This document shows, piece after piece, positions 53,066 through 62,676 of a DNA stretch of 64,000 nucleotides. The position numbers and the translations under genes were made by a program. The notes under the pieces were generated by a model. That model did not search any database, had not been told where the DNA came from, and saw only the letters and a list, made by a program, of their open reading frames with translations. The stretch is from assembly GCA_027038965.1 (NCBI GenBank), contig JALWFG010000015.1:1-64000 (forward strand), given 5' to 3'. The DNA comes from Candidatus Desulfofervidaceae bacterium (GTDB taxonomy: Bacteria > Desulfobacterota > Desulfofervidia > Desulfofervidales > Desulfofervidaceae). Each line of letters starts with the position of its first letter. Position 1 is the first letter of the stretch.

Positions 53066-53617
53066 ATGGCAAAGGATATATATACCCTGGCAAATCACAT
53101 TACCTTCCTTCGCTTAGCGGCGATTCCGTTATTGGTTATTCTACTTTTATTTCCTCAAAAAGTTCCTTCTTTTCTGGCCGCCTTGGTCTTTCTCTTGGCC
53201 TCTTTAACAGACCTTTTAGATGGTTTTTTGGCAAGAAGGAAGAAACAAGTAACCACCTTAGGCAAGCTTTTGGACCCTCTAGCCGACAAACTTCTCGTAA
53301 GCGCTGCCTTAATTATGCTTATTCCTCTGGGTAGGGTCCCAGCCTGGATGGTGTTTTTGATTATTGGTAGGGAAATAGCCATTACTGGATTAAGGGGTAT
53401 TCTTTTGCGACAGGGGATAGTATTAAGTGCCAGTAAATGGGGGAAATGGAAGTTTACCCTTCAAACAATTGCCCTCACTTGCCTTATACTTCATTATCCA
53501 TTTTTAGGCCTCAACTGCCATCTTATTGGAATGATTGCCTTATGGTCTGCCCTTATTCTTACCCTATGGTCTGGATACCGCTATTTTACTCAGTTCTTTT
53601 CTTATTTACAGAAATAG
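53066..53617 (+). CDS. pgsA: CDP-diacylglycerol-glycerol-3-phosphate 3-phosphatidyltransferase
   Basis: A 183-residue membrane enzyme with four to five helices and the CDP-alcohol phosphatidyltransferase motif LTDLLDGFLARRKKQVTTLGKLLDPLADK (the D-x2-DG-x2-AR-x8-G-x3-D-x3-D pattern). It commits CDP-diacylglycerol to phosphatidylglycerol. The ATG at 53066 is preferred over a TTG two codons upstream. Confidence 0.93.
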   Translation: MAKDIYTLANHITFLRLAAIPLLVILLLFPQKVPSFLAALVFLLASLTDLLDGFLARRKKQVTTLGKLLDPLADKLLVSAALIMLIPLGRVPAWMVFLIIGREIAITGLRGILLRQGIVLSASKWGKWKFTLQTIALTCLILHYPFLGLNCHLIGMIALWSALILTLWSGYRYFTQFFSYLQK

Positions 53618-53682
53618 ACAAATAGTATTAAGCAAATGGAGCCCCATTTCATGCTTGGCATTTCTGAGTTATATTTTAACTA

Positions 53683-54367
53683 TCATTTTAACATTCCTTC
53701 TTGAGCAAAGCTAAAAAAGGTATTATGGCCCAAAATAACATGATCAATTACAGGGATATCCATAATCTCTCCAACTTCAAACAACTGTTTAGAAATTTTC
53801 TTATCTTCTTCGCTTGGGCGACAATTACCACTAGGATGATTATGAATAAGGATGATGGCCCTGGCATTGTTAATAATGGCTGGCCTAAATACCTCCCGAG
53901 GATGAACTAAACTGGCCGTTAAAATACCTTCAGAAACAGTTACTTCTTTGATAAGCTGATTATGGCTATTTAAAAGCAGGATTTTAAATACCTCTTTTTT
54001 AAGGTGCCTCATTAAAGGCAGATAAAATGGCTGCTACATCTTCAGGAGACTTAAATTGCTTGTGGGAGCATCCTTTTGCCTGTAACCTTCGGCCTAATTC
54101 AAAGGAGGCTGCCAAGATAACGGCCTTTGCCTTGCCCATACCCTTTATCTGAAAAAATTCTTCAGGGCTACAACTTGCTAGCTCATCTAAACTTTCAAAT
54201 TTTATTAACAATTCCCTTGCCAAATCTACGGCTGTTTTTTCTTTTGTGCCCTTTCCTATAAGAATGGCTAGCAGTTCTACATTGCTTAAATTTTGAGGCC
54301 CAAGCTTAAGCAGTCTTTCCCGAGGTCTTTCCTCTTCAGGCCAGCAAGGAATCTTATAATGCTTCAT
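53683..54367 (-). pseudogene. radC: RadC/JAB-domain DNA repair-like protein, split by a frameshift
   Basis: The N-terminal half (54367 down to about 54010) encodes the UPF0758 domain (PREMLLKLGPQNLSNVELLAILIG-type, here beginning PRERLLKLG) and helix-hairpin-helix IKGMGKAKA. The C-terminal half (to 53683), in another frame, encodes the JAB metal site HNHPSGNCRPSEED. They overlap around 53999-54012, and removing one A from TTTAATGAGG would join them into one normal RadC of about 225 residues. The metal-binding residues are intact. It may be a real mutation, an assembly error or programmed frameshifting. The start overlaps the EamA gene stop as ATGA. Confidence 0.75.
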
Positions 54368-55227
54368 TTCATCCCCCAGAAATAAATGATAATTGCCCCT
54401 AAACACATACATGTAGCTGCAAAGAAACGAAGGCAAAACCTTTCTTCTTTAAAAATCAGTCCCCCATAAATTACCCCTAAAAGCGGACTTAAACGCTTCA
54501 CACTAATCATATATACCGCCTTCGTTTTGGTAATGGCAAGCACATGGAAAATGATCATTAAGGCTGTGAGCCCCCCAACGATTACCCCTATAAAAAAGTT
54601 TTTCTTACTGTACAAAACCGGGTGTTTAATGTATGAGGGAATAAAAAACAGTGCTAGCCCCAAATAATAAAAACAGCCAAAAAAAATGGGATTTGAATAA
54701 AGAATCGCCCTTTTGCCTAAGGCAGAGGTAATGGCATAGATGAAAGCTACCATAAGCATCAAAAACGAGCCCCTCTGCCGCCAGAATTCGTTTAAAAATG
54801 ACCTAAACTGAAACCATCTGGAAGGTAAATAGAGGAGGTAGGTTCCTAAAACCACTAAAATAATGCCTATTATCCCCCATAAGTTTGGTTTTTCATTTAA
54901 GATAAACCAGCCAGTGAAGATAAGAAATACTGGGGTAAAAGAAAGGAGGGGAAGGCAGAGCGATAAGGGAGACTCTTTTAAAGCCTTCATGTAAAGCACT
55001 AAGGCCAAAAGCTCCAAGGGGTAGAGCAAACCGAGCGTTAACCAAAAAGGCGATTTAAGGGGTGGCCAAGGGATAAAAAACAAAAGAGGAAAAAGAAAAA
55101 GTGCCCCATAACCGATTCTTATGGCCCCCATTTGCCAAGCAGAAAGGTTTGCCAAGAACTTTTTGGTCAAGGCATCGGCACTAGCCAGACAAAAGGCCGA
55201 TAGAAGGGCAAGCCAGAACCAAGACAC
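54364..55227 (-). CDS. EamA/DMT-family transporter
   Basis: A 287-residue protein with ten predicted transmembrane helices in two repeats (helices such as LVLYMKALKESPLSLCLPLLSFTPVFLI), as in the drug/metabolite transporter superfamily. The substrate is unknown. It is coupled to radC by a 4-base overlap. No close partner hints at its role. Confidence 0.85.
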   Translation of the reverse strand: MSWFWLALLSAFCLASADALTKKFLANLSAWQMGAIRIGYGALFLFPLLFFIPWPPLKSPFWLTLGLLYPLELLALVLYMKALKESPLSLCLPLLSFTPVFLIFTGWFILNEKPNLWGIIGIILVVLGTYLLYLPSRWFQFRSFLNEFWRQRGSFLMLMVAFIYAITSALGKRAILYSNPIFFGCFYYLGLALFFIPSYIKHPVLYSKKNFFIGVIVGGLTALMIIFHVLAITKTKAVYMISVKRLSPLLGVIYGGLIFKEERFCLRFFAATCMCLGAIIIYFWGMK

Positions 55228-55527
55228 TTAAATTACCATAAAAGGCCCGTTTTTAATTTACAAACTTCATTGTTAACATAAATGAGCTCTTTTATCAATT
55301 AATAAAACTACTTCTTAAACCATTTTTTGGTTCTGCATGGAAAACCCCTAGCTTTGAAATTTTTGTCTTAATTGTGTTAATCAGGGGTTATAGGGTTAAA
55401 AAATGCCATTTGTTCCTACTTTTTCTTTACCCATAAGTTTTTATTTTTGGGAGTTAACATATTAGCTTAAGCAGAACATTTTATTTATAGCTTGCTTTTA
55501 TATTTAAAAAAAGTTAACTTTTACTTT
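55228..55527. other. AT-rich divergent intergenic region between the EamA gene and pit
   Basis: 300 bases, very AT-rich, with divergent promoters expected. Three GTTA-containing words (GTTAAT, GTTATA, GTTAAA) lie between about 55376 and 55401, and more GTTAAC words lie near the pit start. They hint at an OmpR/PhoB-type site, which would suit phosphate control, but spacing is irregular. No RNA gene or coding frame was seen. Confidence 0.4.
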
Positions 55528-56538
55528 ATGAGCGTTTGGATTGGGGTCATTATCCTCGCTTTTGTTTTTACCTTCATTGTGGGGTTTCATGACGGATGCA
55601 ATGTGATCGGGAGTGCCATTTGCTCTCGTTCTCTTTCCCCATCCTGCTCTCTACTTTTGGCAAGCATCTCAGAATTTTTGGGCCCCATTTTTTTAGGTAC
55701 GGCCGTGGCAGTAACTATAGGTAAACAGATTATAGACCCTGGAATTCTTACCCCTTCCCAGAAGAGTATTTGCACGGTCCTTATTTTTACTGCTTTATTA
55801 AGTGCTACTTCTTGGAACATTATTACGTGGTGGATAGGTATTCCTTCAAGTTCTTCTCACGCCCTTATTGGCGGGCTTGTGGGGGCAGGTATTGGGGCTT
55901 ACGGTGTTAAGGTTGTTAATTGGCATATTTTCCTAATCAAGGTAATTGGGGCAATGTTTGTAACCCCAATTTTTGCCTTTTTGTTAAGTTTTCTTATTAT
56001 GAAATTAACCATCCTTTTTTTAAGTGGGGCCCCATCTCGTTTAAACATTGTATTTAAAAGACTGCATTTTTTAAGTGTTATGTGTTTGGGTGCCAGTCAT
56101 GGAACAAACGATGCTCAAAAGTGTATGGGATTAGTGACTTTAATCTTAGTCATAAATGGAAAAATAACTTCGTTTCATGTTCCTTTATGGCTTGTTTTAG
56201 CTAGTGCTGGGAGTTTGGCCTTAGGGGTTTCCATGGGAGGTTGGAGAATTATAAAGACAATTGGGAAAATCACCTGTAAGCTTTCTCCAGTGCATTCCTT
56301 CAATGCCCAAATGGCAGCAAGCATTATTGTAATCATCTCTTCTCTCTTGGGTGGTGCTGTAAGTACAACCCAAGTCACCAATTCTTCGCTTGTGGGTGTT
56401 GGAGTGGCCTGGCGTTTTAGTAGTGTAAGATGGAATGTTGCTCGGGATATTGTCAATGCATGGTTAGTTACTATTCCGTTTACCATTTTACTTTCTGCCG
56501 TTATAATGTATGGCATAAAAATTATCTTTTTTGGGTAG
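55528..56538 (+). CDS. pit: PiT-family inorganic phosphate transporter
   Basis: A 336-residue membrane protein with about ten helices and the duplicated PiT signature: FTFIVGFHDGCNVIGSAI in the first half and CLGASHGTNDAQKCMGLV in the second. It also has GIPSSSSHALIGGLVGAG. It imports phosphate using an ion gradient. The ATG at 55528 is chosen; an upstream TTG would add 12 residues. A DUF47 gene follows 6 bases later, the usual pairing. Confidence 0.9.
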   Translation: MSVWIGVIILAFVFTFIVGFHDGCNVIGSAICSRSLSPSCSLLLASISEFLGPIFLGTAVAVTIGKQIIDPGILTPSQKSICTVLIFTALLSATSWNIITWWIGIPSSSSHALIGGLVGAGIGAYGVKVVNWHIFLIKVIGAMFVTPIFAFLLSFLIMKLTILFLSGAPSRLNIVFKRLHFLSVMCLGASHGTNDAQKCMGLVTLILVINGKITSFHVPLWLVLASAGSLALGVSMGGWRIIKTIGKITCKLSPVHSFNAQMAASIIVIISSLLGGAVSTTQVTNSSLVGVGVAWRFSSVRWNVARDIVNAWLVTIPFTILLSAVIMYGIKIIFFG

Positions 56539-56544
56539 ACGATA

Positions 56545-57168
56545 ATGGGACTTTTTGACTTTGTTGAGGTCAAAAGAAAGGACTTTTTTGGGACGCTTGT
56601 CAGGCAAGCAGAGATTACTTTAGAAGGAATTCGGGTTCTTAAACAATATATGGTAGAAAATTCTGTTTCTGAACAGGAAATAATGGAGGAGATAACCAAC
56701 TTAGAAAACAAAGCCGATGAAATTAGAAGAATTTTGATAGATGACTTAAAACAAACCTTTATTACCCCCTTTGATAGGGAAGATATCTATGAGGTTTCTA
56801 GGGCTATTGACGATATTATAGACCATGCCTATGCTGCTATTATGGAAATGGAGGCCTATAGACTTATGCCCAACAGTTATCTTCAGTTTATGATTACTAC
56901 CATATTCAATGGGGTTAAAAAATTGCGAGATGCGGTGCTTCATTTAGAGAGGCATCCCAATATTACTACCGAACACTGCATTCGGGCCAAAATTTTTATT
57001 AAACAAATGGATAATGTATATTGTGAAGCCATAAACGACCTTGTGGAAAGAAACAACCTTGCGTATATGTTTAAAATGAGAGAAATTTACAGACGTCTTT
57101 TCCAATTGGGCGAAAGTGTTACCAAGGCGGCTAACATCCTTACAGACGTAGTGCTCAAGATGATATAA
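56545..57168 (+). CDS. DUF47/PhoU-like regulator of the PiT transporter
   Basis: A 207-residue all-helical protein with ITNLENKADEIRRILIDDL and FITPFDREDIYEVSRAIDDIIDHAYAA, the conserved DUF47 motifs (E-x3-D metal-binding patterns of the PhoU fold). It is encoded 6 bases after pit and is thought to modulate its activity. Confidence 0.9.
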   Translation: MGLFDFVEVKRKDFFGTLVRQAEITLEGIRVLKQYMVENSVSEQEIMEEITNLENKADEIRRILIDDLKQTFITPFDREDIYEVSRAIDDIIDHAYAAIMEMEAYRLMPNSYLQFMITTIFNGVKKLRDAVLHLERHPNITTEHCIRAKIFIKQMDNVYCEAINDLVERNNLAYMFKMREIYRRLFQLGESVTKAANILTDVVLKMI

Positions 57169-57359
57169 TTTCTCTAAAAATGTCTTAGTGATTAAGCGCT
57201 AGTAATATTTAGCTTTTATTCAGGTAATTGAGGTTTACTTCTGTTACATTAGTTAAATGGTTAAGTGAATCAGGCAGGTGAAAAAAAACTAAAAGGTGTG
57301 ATTATTTGTTTTGGCATGATACGGTTTAAAGCAGAACATTTTGAATGGCTTATGTTTAC

Positions 57360-57388
57360 TTGACAAGGATTATTTCTTATATTATAAA
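57360..57388 (+). promoter_or_regulatory. Strong predicted promoter of rplM-rpsI
   Basis: A perfect TTGACA (57360-57365), a 17-base spacer and TATAAA (57383-57388). The rplM ATG follows 26 bases later with GGAGGGAGGG as ribosome-binding site. This is the closest match to the consensus in the window. Confidence 0.8.
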
Positions 57389-57414
57389 TCCCTGCGTTGT
57401 TTGGAGGGAGGGAT

Positions 57415-57843
57415 ATGCGGACTTTTATGCTCAGAAAGGAAGACGTAAAAAGAAATTGGTATGTGGTTGATGCCGCAGGAAAAACTTTGGGAAGGCTAGC
57501 AACCGAGGTGGCCAAAAGGTTAATGGGGAAACATAAGCCGGTATATACCCCCCACGTGGATACAGGGGATTATATTGTGGTTGTTAATGCCGAGAAGATA
57601 AGACTTACAGGGAAAAAGTGGGAAAACAAGTGTTATTATCGGCATACTGGTTATATGGGGGGGTTAAAAGTCTTTACGGCCAAAAAACTTTGGGAACGCA
57701 AACCTGAGTCTCTTATTCAGTTGGCCGTAAAAAGAATGCTTCCTAAAAACAGATTGGGACGAAAAATGTTTAAAAAATTGAAGGTTTACGCAGGACCTAG
57801 CCATCCTCATCAGGCACAGCAACCAGCAAAATTAGAGATATAG
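57415..57843 (+). CDS. rplM: 50S ribosomal protein uL13
   Basis: A 142-residue protein with [23 protein letters not shown], a [16 protein letters not shown] segment and [19 protein letters not shown]. The start at the ATG after GGAGGGAGGG is clear. It is followed by rpsI in the conserved pair. Confidence 0.98.
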   Translation: MRTFMLRKEDVKRNWYVVDAAGKTLGRLATEVAKRLMGKHKPVYTPHVDTGDYIVVVNAEKIRLTGKKWENKCYYRHTGYMGGLKVFTAKKLWERKPESLIQLAVKRMLPKNRLGRKMFKKLKVYAGPSHPHQAQQPAKLEI

Positions 57844-57853
57844 GGTGAAGACA

Positions 57854-58249
57854 ATGGCCGAAGAAAGATTCTATGCAACAGGAAAAAGAAAGAGTTCGGT
57901 AGCTAGGGTGTGGCTTGTTCCCGGAGGTTCTGGTAGCATTGTAGTGAATGGAAAGCCTTATGATGAATATTTTGAAAGAGAAACGGCCTTGATGATTATT
58001 CGCCAACCCTTAGAACTTACCCAAATGTTAAGCAAGTTTGATGTGATAGCTACGGTAAGGGGTGGTGGTAAAAGCGGTCAAGCTGAGGCCATTCGCCATG
58101 GAATTGCCAGGGCACTGGTGGAATATAACTCTGAGCTGAGACCTGTCTTAAAAAAGGCTGGCTTTTTGACTAGGGATGCCAGAGTAAAAGAGAGGAAGAA
58201 ATACGGCTTGGCCGGAGCCAGAAGGGCCTTCCAGTTTTCTAAGCGTTAA
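57854..58249 (+). CDS. rpsI: 30S ribosomal protein uS9
   Basis: A 131-residue protein with [36 protein letters not shown] and the C-terminal [17 protein letters not shown], whose tail contacts P-site tRNA. It starts 10 bases after rplM. Confidence 0.98.
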   Translation: MAEERFYATGKRKSSVARVWLVPGGSGSIVVNGKPYDEYFERETALMIIRQPLELTQMLSKFDVIATVRGGGKSGQAEAIRHGIARALVEYNSELRPVLKKAGFLTRDARVKERKKYGLAGARRAFQFSKR

Positions 58250-59299
58250 TTGGGTGTAAAATTGGTAAGAGTTGGTATTATTGGAGCAACAGGCTATACA
58301 GGGCTTGAGTTGCTTCGTATTCTTTTATGCCATCCTCAGGTCGAGATTGGTTTAGTTACTTCCCGCCAATTTGCCGGAAAGAAGTTGGCGGACCTATTTC
58401 CCTTTTTTGCTAAAAAGATAGACCTTGAGCTTGAGGTTTTTAATTTTAAAACCGCTGTTTCTAAAGCCGATATTTTTTTTGCGGCTTTACCCCATCAAGT
58501 ATCAATGGAAATTGTGCCCTTACTTCTTGACAAAGGCAAACGAGTTATTGACCTAAGTGCGGATTTTAGATTGCGGGATAGCCTTACCTATGAAAGCTGG
58601 TATGGTCCTCACAAGGCAAAGGAGTATTTAAAAGAGGCCGTTTATGGATTGCCAGAACTTTATGCGGATCAAATTCGACAAGCCCGCCTTGTAGCCAACC
58701 CGGGTTGCTATCCTACAACAATAATCCTTGCCTTAGCCCCTCTTTTAAGGGCTGGCCTAATAGAGCCTCAAGGTATCATTATAGACGCCAAATCAGGCAC
58801 AAGCGGGGCTGGAAGGGGACCAAAATTAACTACGCTATTTTGCGAAGTCAACGAAGATATGAAGGCGTATAAGGTAGCTGAGCATCGGCATATTCCTGAA
58901 ATAGAACAAGAGTTAAGCCGTCTAGCCAATTCAGAAATAAAGGTTACCTTTGTTCCTCATCTAATTCCTATTTCAAGGGGGATGTTTACCACTATTTATG
59001 CCAAGCCCACTAAGGACATTTCCTCTCAAGAGGCATATCAAGTTCTAAAGGCATTTTATCAAAACAGGGTCTTTATTCAGGTATTGCCTCCTCCTCAAAT
59101 TCCCCAAACGATTTATGTCAGGGGGACCAATGAATGCCATATAGGGGTGAAGATTGATTCTCGGACTGGTAGAATCATTTTGATGAGTGCCATTGATAAT
59201 CTTGCCAAAGGGGCATCGGCTCAGGCCGTTCAAAACATGAATCTTATGCTTGGTCTTCCTGAGGAGACAGGCCTTAAGGCCCTGCCTGTATATCCTTAA
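58250..59299 (+). CDS. argC: N-acetyl-gamma-glutamyl-phosphate reductase
   Basis: A 349-residue enzyme with VGIIGATGYTGLELLRIL, the DLSADFRL segment, the catalytic cysteine in VANPGCYPTT, and KSGTSGAGRGP. It acts in arginine biosynthesis. The start is TTG (58250, or 58262 after a GGGTG), directly after the rpsI stop, so it is probably read through from the ribosomal operon. Confidence 0.94.
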   Translation: MGVKLVRVGIIGATGYTGLELLRILLCHPQVEIGLVTSRQFAGKKLADLFPFFAKKIDLELEVFNFKTAVSKADIFFAALPHQVSMEIVPLLLDKGKRVIDLSADFRLRDSLTYESWYGPHKAKEYLKEAVYGLPELYADQIRQARLVANPGCYPTTIILALAPLLRAGLIEPQGIIIDAKSGTSGAGRGPKLTTLFCEVNEDMKAYKVAEHRHIPEIEQELSRLANSEIKVTFVPHLIPISRGMFTTIYAKPTKDISSQEAYQVLKAFYQNRVFIQVLPPPQIPQTIYVRGTNECHIGVKIDSRTGRIILMSAIDNLAKGASAQAVQNMNLMLGLPEETGLKALPVYP

Positions 59300-59302
59300 A
59301 CA

Positions 59303-60115
59303 ATGGTTAGTTTGTTTTCCTTTATGAATCTGAAGTTGCCTTTTCCAGATAGATATACTGTGCTCAATTCTGATAGCAAAAGACGCAATATCCGCTGTAT
59401 TTTGCAATATAAAGGGACGGCCTATAAGGGTTGGCAGGTGCAACCAGATGTCCTTACAATTCAAGGTGTGGTAGAGAAATGCCTTTATAAAATGACCAGG
59501 GAAAAAATAAGAGTGATTTCTAGCGGACGCACCGATGCCGGTGTTCATGCCTTAATGCAGGTGATCAACTTTTTTACCTCTGTGGAAATCCCTTCTTATG
59601 GTTTTTTAAGAGGATTAAATGCCCTTCTGCCCGAGGATATAAAGGTGATTTATGTAGATGAAGTAACCCATAGCTTTCACGCTAGATATTGTGCTAAAAG
59701 CAAGGTTTATACCTATGTTCTTTTTAATTCCAAGCTTCCTTCTCCTTTTTGGCATGAATATAGCCTGCGTGTTTTTCCAGAATTAGATCTTAAGGCCATG
59801 AAAATGGCCGTTTCATTTCTAGAAGGAGAGCACGACTTTTCTTCCTTTATGGGGGCGGGAAGCAGTGTTAAAACAAGGACTAGACATATCTACAGAATTG
59901 AAATTTTCACTGACGGTCCATTTGTATTTATAGAAATAGAGGCAAATGGATTCTTAAAACACATGGTCCGAAATATTGTAGGCACCTTGGTAGAAATAGG
60001 ACACCATAAACGAAGACCTGAGGAGATGAATAGAATCCTTATGGCTTGTGACCGTTCTCTGGCTGGCCCTACAGCTCCAGCCCAAGGGCTGTTTCTAAAG
60101 GAAGTCAAGTATTAA
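59303..60115 (+). CDS. truA: tRNA pseudouridine synthase TruA
   Basis: A 270-residue enzyme with LQYKGTAYKGWQVQP, the catalytic aspartate in SSGRTDAGVHAL, AKSKVYTYVLFN and FLKHMVRNIVGTLVEIG. It modifies U38-40 of tRNA anticodon arms. About 28 residues precede the conserved core, so a downstream start is possible. It starts 3 bases after argC. Confidence 0.93.
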   Translation: MVSLFSFMNLKLPFPDRYTVLNSDSKRRNIRCILQYKGTAYKGWQVQPDVLTIQGVVEKCLYKMTREKIRVISSGRTDAGVHALMQVINFFTSVEIPSYGFLRGLNALLPEDIKVIYVDEVTHSFHARYCAKSKVYTYVLFNSKLPSPFWHEYSLRVFPELDLKAMKMAVSFLEGEHDFSSFMGAGSSVKTRTRHIYRIEIFTDGPFVFIEIEANGFLKHMVRNIVGTLVEIGHHKRRPEEMNRILMACDRSLAGPTAPAQGLFLKEVKY

Positions 60116-60413
60116 TTCCAAACACTTGGGGAAATTGTTGTCGCTTTGTGCTTGTATCCTGTAGCCTTGGGTAGGAAGATAAACTTTTTTCAGATGTCAA
60201 ATTTGGGTTAGATCCCTTTCAATTTTTTCTATGAGGTGAGTCCCCAGCTAAGTTTGAGTAACTTGAATTTTTTTGATATAATACTGATCTGAAAAAATGC
60301 TTGCCGCTTTTAGCGGCTTCGTCCAAAATTATGTTAAAAGCTTGCTTAACTGACGGTGTCTACATTTTAGAAACAACTTGATTTATTATAATACAAGTGG
60401 CATTATTTGTATT
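60116..60413 (+). promoter_or_regulatory. Intergenic region with predicted promoter of the two-component operon
   Basis: A consensus -10 TATAAT lies at 60387-60392 without a good -35. The start codon is about 15 bases after the expected transcript start and no ribosome-binding site is visible. A 5-bp GC hairpin (GCCGC with GCGGC, 60303-60317) and several T-runs occupy the middle. No gene was seen. The composition changes from AT-rich to GC-richer just downstream. Confidence 0.45.
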
Positions 60414-61124
60414 ATGAGCACGGACAAAAATGATAACAAAATAAAAATCTTAGTTATTGAAGATGATCCTGTAATTACTGAATTTTTGTGTACCGGCTTA
60501 AGGTATGAAGGTTATGAAGTAACGCCAAGGACTACTGGTAAGGCAGGGCTTGATGCTTTGCAGCAGGCCACATTTGACCTAATAATACTGGATGTCATGC
60601 TCCCAGACATTGATGGTTTTGAAGTCTGCCAGCACATCCGCAACCATGCATCAAATATCCCCATCCTCATGCTCACGGTTAAAAAGGCAATCTCCGATCG
60701 GGTGAGAGGCCTGGACAGTGGGGCCGACGATTACATGACAAAACCTTTCAGTTTCGACGAGCTCTTGGCCCGCATCCGGGCACTGCTACGCCGCAGCGGC
60801 AGGATCCACGAGAGCAAGAGATTGCAGGCCGGTGCCATCGTACTTGACCTGCAAACCCGGGAAGTTACCAAGGACGGTAAAAAAATTAATCTTACGCCAA
60901 CGGAATTTGGCCTGCTAGAACTTTTCATGCGCCATCCGCACCGCGTTTTTACTAGAGAAACACTTCTGAACCGGGTATTAGGCTACGATTATGATGGGGG
61001 CACCAACATTATAGATGTTCATATAAGCCACCTCCGCAGCAAGCTTGGCGACCGACCACCGCGCCTGATCCGAACCATCTATGCCGTGGGCTATGCTTTT
61101 TACCCTGAGGAGACAAGCACATGA
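60414..61124 (+). CDS. OmpR/PhoB-family response regulator
   Basis: A 236-residue regulator: receiver (ILVIEDDPVITEFL; phospho-acceptor in LIILDVMLPDIDGFEV; TKPFSFDELLARI) and a winged-helix DNA-binding domain (LTPTEFGLLELFMRHPHRVFTRETLLNRV; IDVHISHLRSKLGDRPPRLIRTIYAVGYAF). The start at 60414 matches the family; an in-frame ATG 36 bases upstream would precede the likely transcript start. It overlaps its kinase gene as ATGA. The four phased repeats upstream of the gene at 62677 are its likely target. Confidence 0.93.
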   Translation: MSTDKNDNKIKILVIEDDPVITEFLCTGLRYEGYEVTPRTTGKAGLDALQQATFDLIILDVMLPDIDGFEVCQHIRNHASNIPILMLTVKKAISDRVRGLDSGADDYMTKPFSFDELLARIRALLRRSGRIHESKRLQAGAIVLDLQTREVTKDGKKINLTPTEFGLLELFMRHPHRVFTRETLLNRVLGYDYDGGTNIIDVHISHLRSKLGDRPPRLIRTIYAVGYAFYPEETST

Positions 61125-62560
61125 GGGCTTGGGACAAGCTTTCTCTGCGGGCACGGCTTGGCCTGCTCTACACTGTTCTGCTAGTTTTTTCTGTTGTTTT
61201 GGTGGGATGCTATTCTTACTGGAATATCTGGCAGTTGTTTATCAGCAACAAGAGCAGTCAGTTACGCGCCCGGGCAAAGCCCATCATAGAGCACTGGCTT
61301 ATTGATAATGATCTAGCCAACTCAGATAATCCCCACTTGAAGCTTAATCCTCAAAAAGCCTTTATTTTGGCTCGCGATCTGACATCACGTGATACTGTGG
61401 CGATTGTTTTGAATCAAAAAGGAGATATAATTGCCAATGGCAAGCGCCTTCCTGAAGAACCGGAGGCTCCTACCCCTGACAAGCACTACTTGCGCAGGGC
61501 ACTAGCCGGGGAAAATGAAGTTACCTACCGCAGCCAGGTAAACGGCAAACCTGTGCTCGTCCTGCTTATACCTCTTCGGCCACAGCCGGCAAGTCCACGG
61601 ATCTTCGGGGTAATCCAAATGAGCACCTTGCTCACAGATATAAGAGAGATTCTCTTCCATCACGGGGCCATGTTAGTTTCCTTGGTGGCTATTATCTTGA
61701 TTTTGGGAATTGGTACAGGCTTCTGGCTGATCGGAGCAAGCCTGAAGGATCTGCAGGTCCTTCTGGTAAGCTGTGACCAAATTAGCAAAGGGAACCTTTC
61801 CCAGAGGGTGTCCGTTAAGAATCACCGGGATGAGATCAGCCGATTGGCCGTTTCATTCAACCGAATGATCGAGAAACTTGAGGCTACATTTGCATCCCAA
61901 CAGCGCTTTGTGGCCAATGCCGCTCATGAACTGATGACACCTCTTACGGGGCTGCGTGGTTCACTAGAAGTGCTGCTGCGTGGCGCCCAAGACGATCCTT
62001 CAGCAATGGCTCGACTTTCAAAGGGCATGTACAGAGAAGTAAATAGACTGATTAGGCTCTGTGAACAACTTCTAGGACTATCTCAACTGGAAAGTTCTTC
62101 CAATGTGAACAAGCAGCCTATTGTCTTGTCTGAATTCTTCAACGAATTTAAAGCCGATGCCCAGGTGCTCGCAGGCGGGCGTTCCTTGACTATTCAGCAA
62201 GGACCATGTGTAAAGGTATCCGCAGATCCCGATCTGCTGAAACAGATCCTGCTTAATCTTTTATCCAATGCCCTACGCTATTCTCCCTCTGAGACGCCCG
62301 TGGTCATTGGCTGGAAGCTTGTTGTAGGAGAGGTGGAAATCTGGGTTTCAGATCAGGGTCAGGGCATGGATGCAGAGACACTCTCGCACGCCTTTGAACC
62401 ATTTTATCAAGGAAAAAACACAGTAGTATCAGGTGACAAGGGCATAGGATTGGGGTTGTCGCTGGCAAAGTCCATGGTTGAGGCCCAGGGAGGCATGATT
62501 CGGATTGAAAGTGAACCCGGCAAGGGAACAACAGTTTCTTTTACACTTCCTCTGAAATAA
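61121..62560 (+). CDS. Sensor histidine kinase, partner of the OmpR-type regulator
   Basis: A 479-residue kinase: transmembrane helix (residues 12-35), a periplasmic domain of about 145 residues, a second helix (LVSLVAIILILGIGTGFWLIG), HAMP (LLVSCDQISKGNLSQRV), H-box FVANAAHELMTPLTGLRGS, N-box LLNLLSNALRYSPS and G boxes DQGQGMD and GIGLGLSLAKSMV. The H-box has HELMTP instead of HELRTP, a minor variation. The ligand is unknown. Codon and base composition are GC-richer than in genes before 60 kb. Confidence 0.92.
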   Translation: MRAWDKLSLRARLGLLYTVLLVFSVVLVGCYSYWNIWQLFISNKSSQLRARAKPIIEHWLIDNDLANSDNPHLKLNPQKAFILARDLTSRDTVAIVLNQKGDIIANGKRLPEEPEAPTPDKHYLRRALAGENEVTYRSQVNGKPVLVLLIPLRPQPASPRIFGVIQMSTLLTDIREILFHHGAMLVSLVAIILILGIGTGFWLIGASLKDLQVLLVSCDQISKGNLSQRVSVKNHRDEISRLAVSFNRMIEKLEATFASQQRFVANAAHELMTPLTGLRGSLEVLLRGAQDDPSAMARLSKGMYREVNRLIRLCEQLLGLSQLESSSNVNKQPIVLSEFFNEFKADAQVLAGGRSLTIQQGPCVKVSADPDLLKQILLNLLSNALRYSPSETPVVIGWKLVVGEVEIWVSDQGQGMDAETLSHAFEPFYQGKNTVVSGDKGIGLGLSLAKSMVEAQGGMIRIESEPGKGTTVSFTLPLK

Positions 62561-62591
62561 TCTGCACTGCCAAAACAGCCTGCCTCAAGAA

Positions 62592-62654
62592 TCTTAATCT
62601 TTTCTTAATCTTTCCTTTGAGACTTCTTAATCTTTCTTAACTATCCTTTATACT
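62592..62654 (+). promoter_or_regulatory. Phased TCTTAATCTT repeats and promoter, probable regulator binding site
   Basis: Exact copies of TCTTAATCTT start at 62592, 62603 and 62625, and a degenerate one (TCTTAACTAT) at 62635. The spacing is 11, 22 and 10 bases, one helical turn apart as for PhoB/OmpR-family direct repeats. The last copy sits where a -35 box would be, 4 bases upstream of -10 TATACT (62649-62654). The adjacent OmpR-type regulator probably binds here to activate the lipoprotein operon. Confidence 0.7.
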
Positions 62655-62676
62655 AAAAATAATGAAGGAGGTGCTT

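Noticed and set aside
55370-55405. A Pho box upstream of pit
   Set aside because: The GTTA words are not on a regular 11-base period and do not match the known Pho box consensus.
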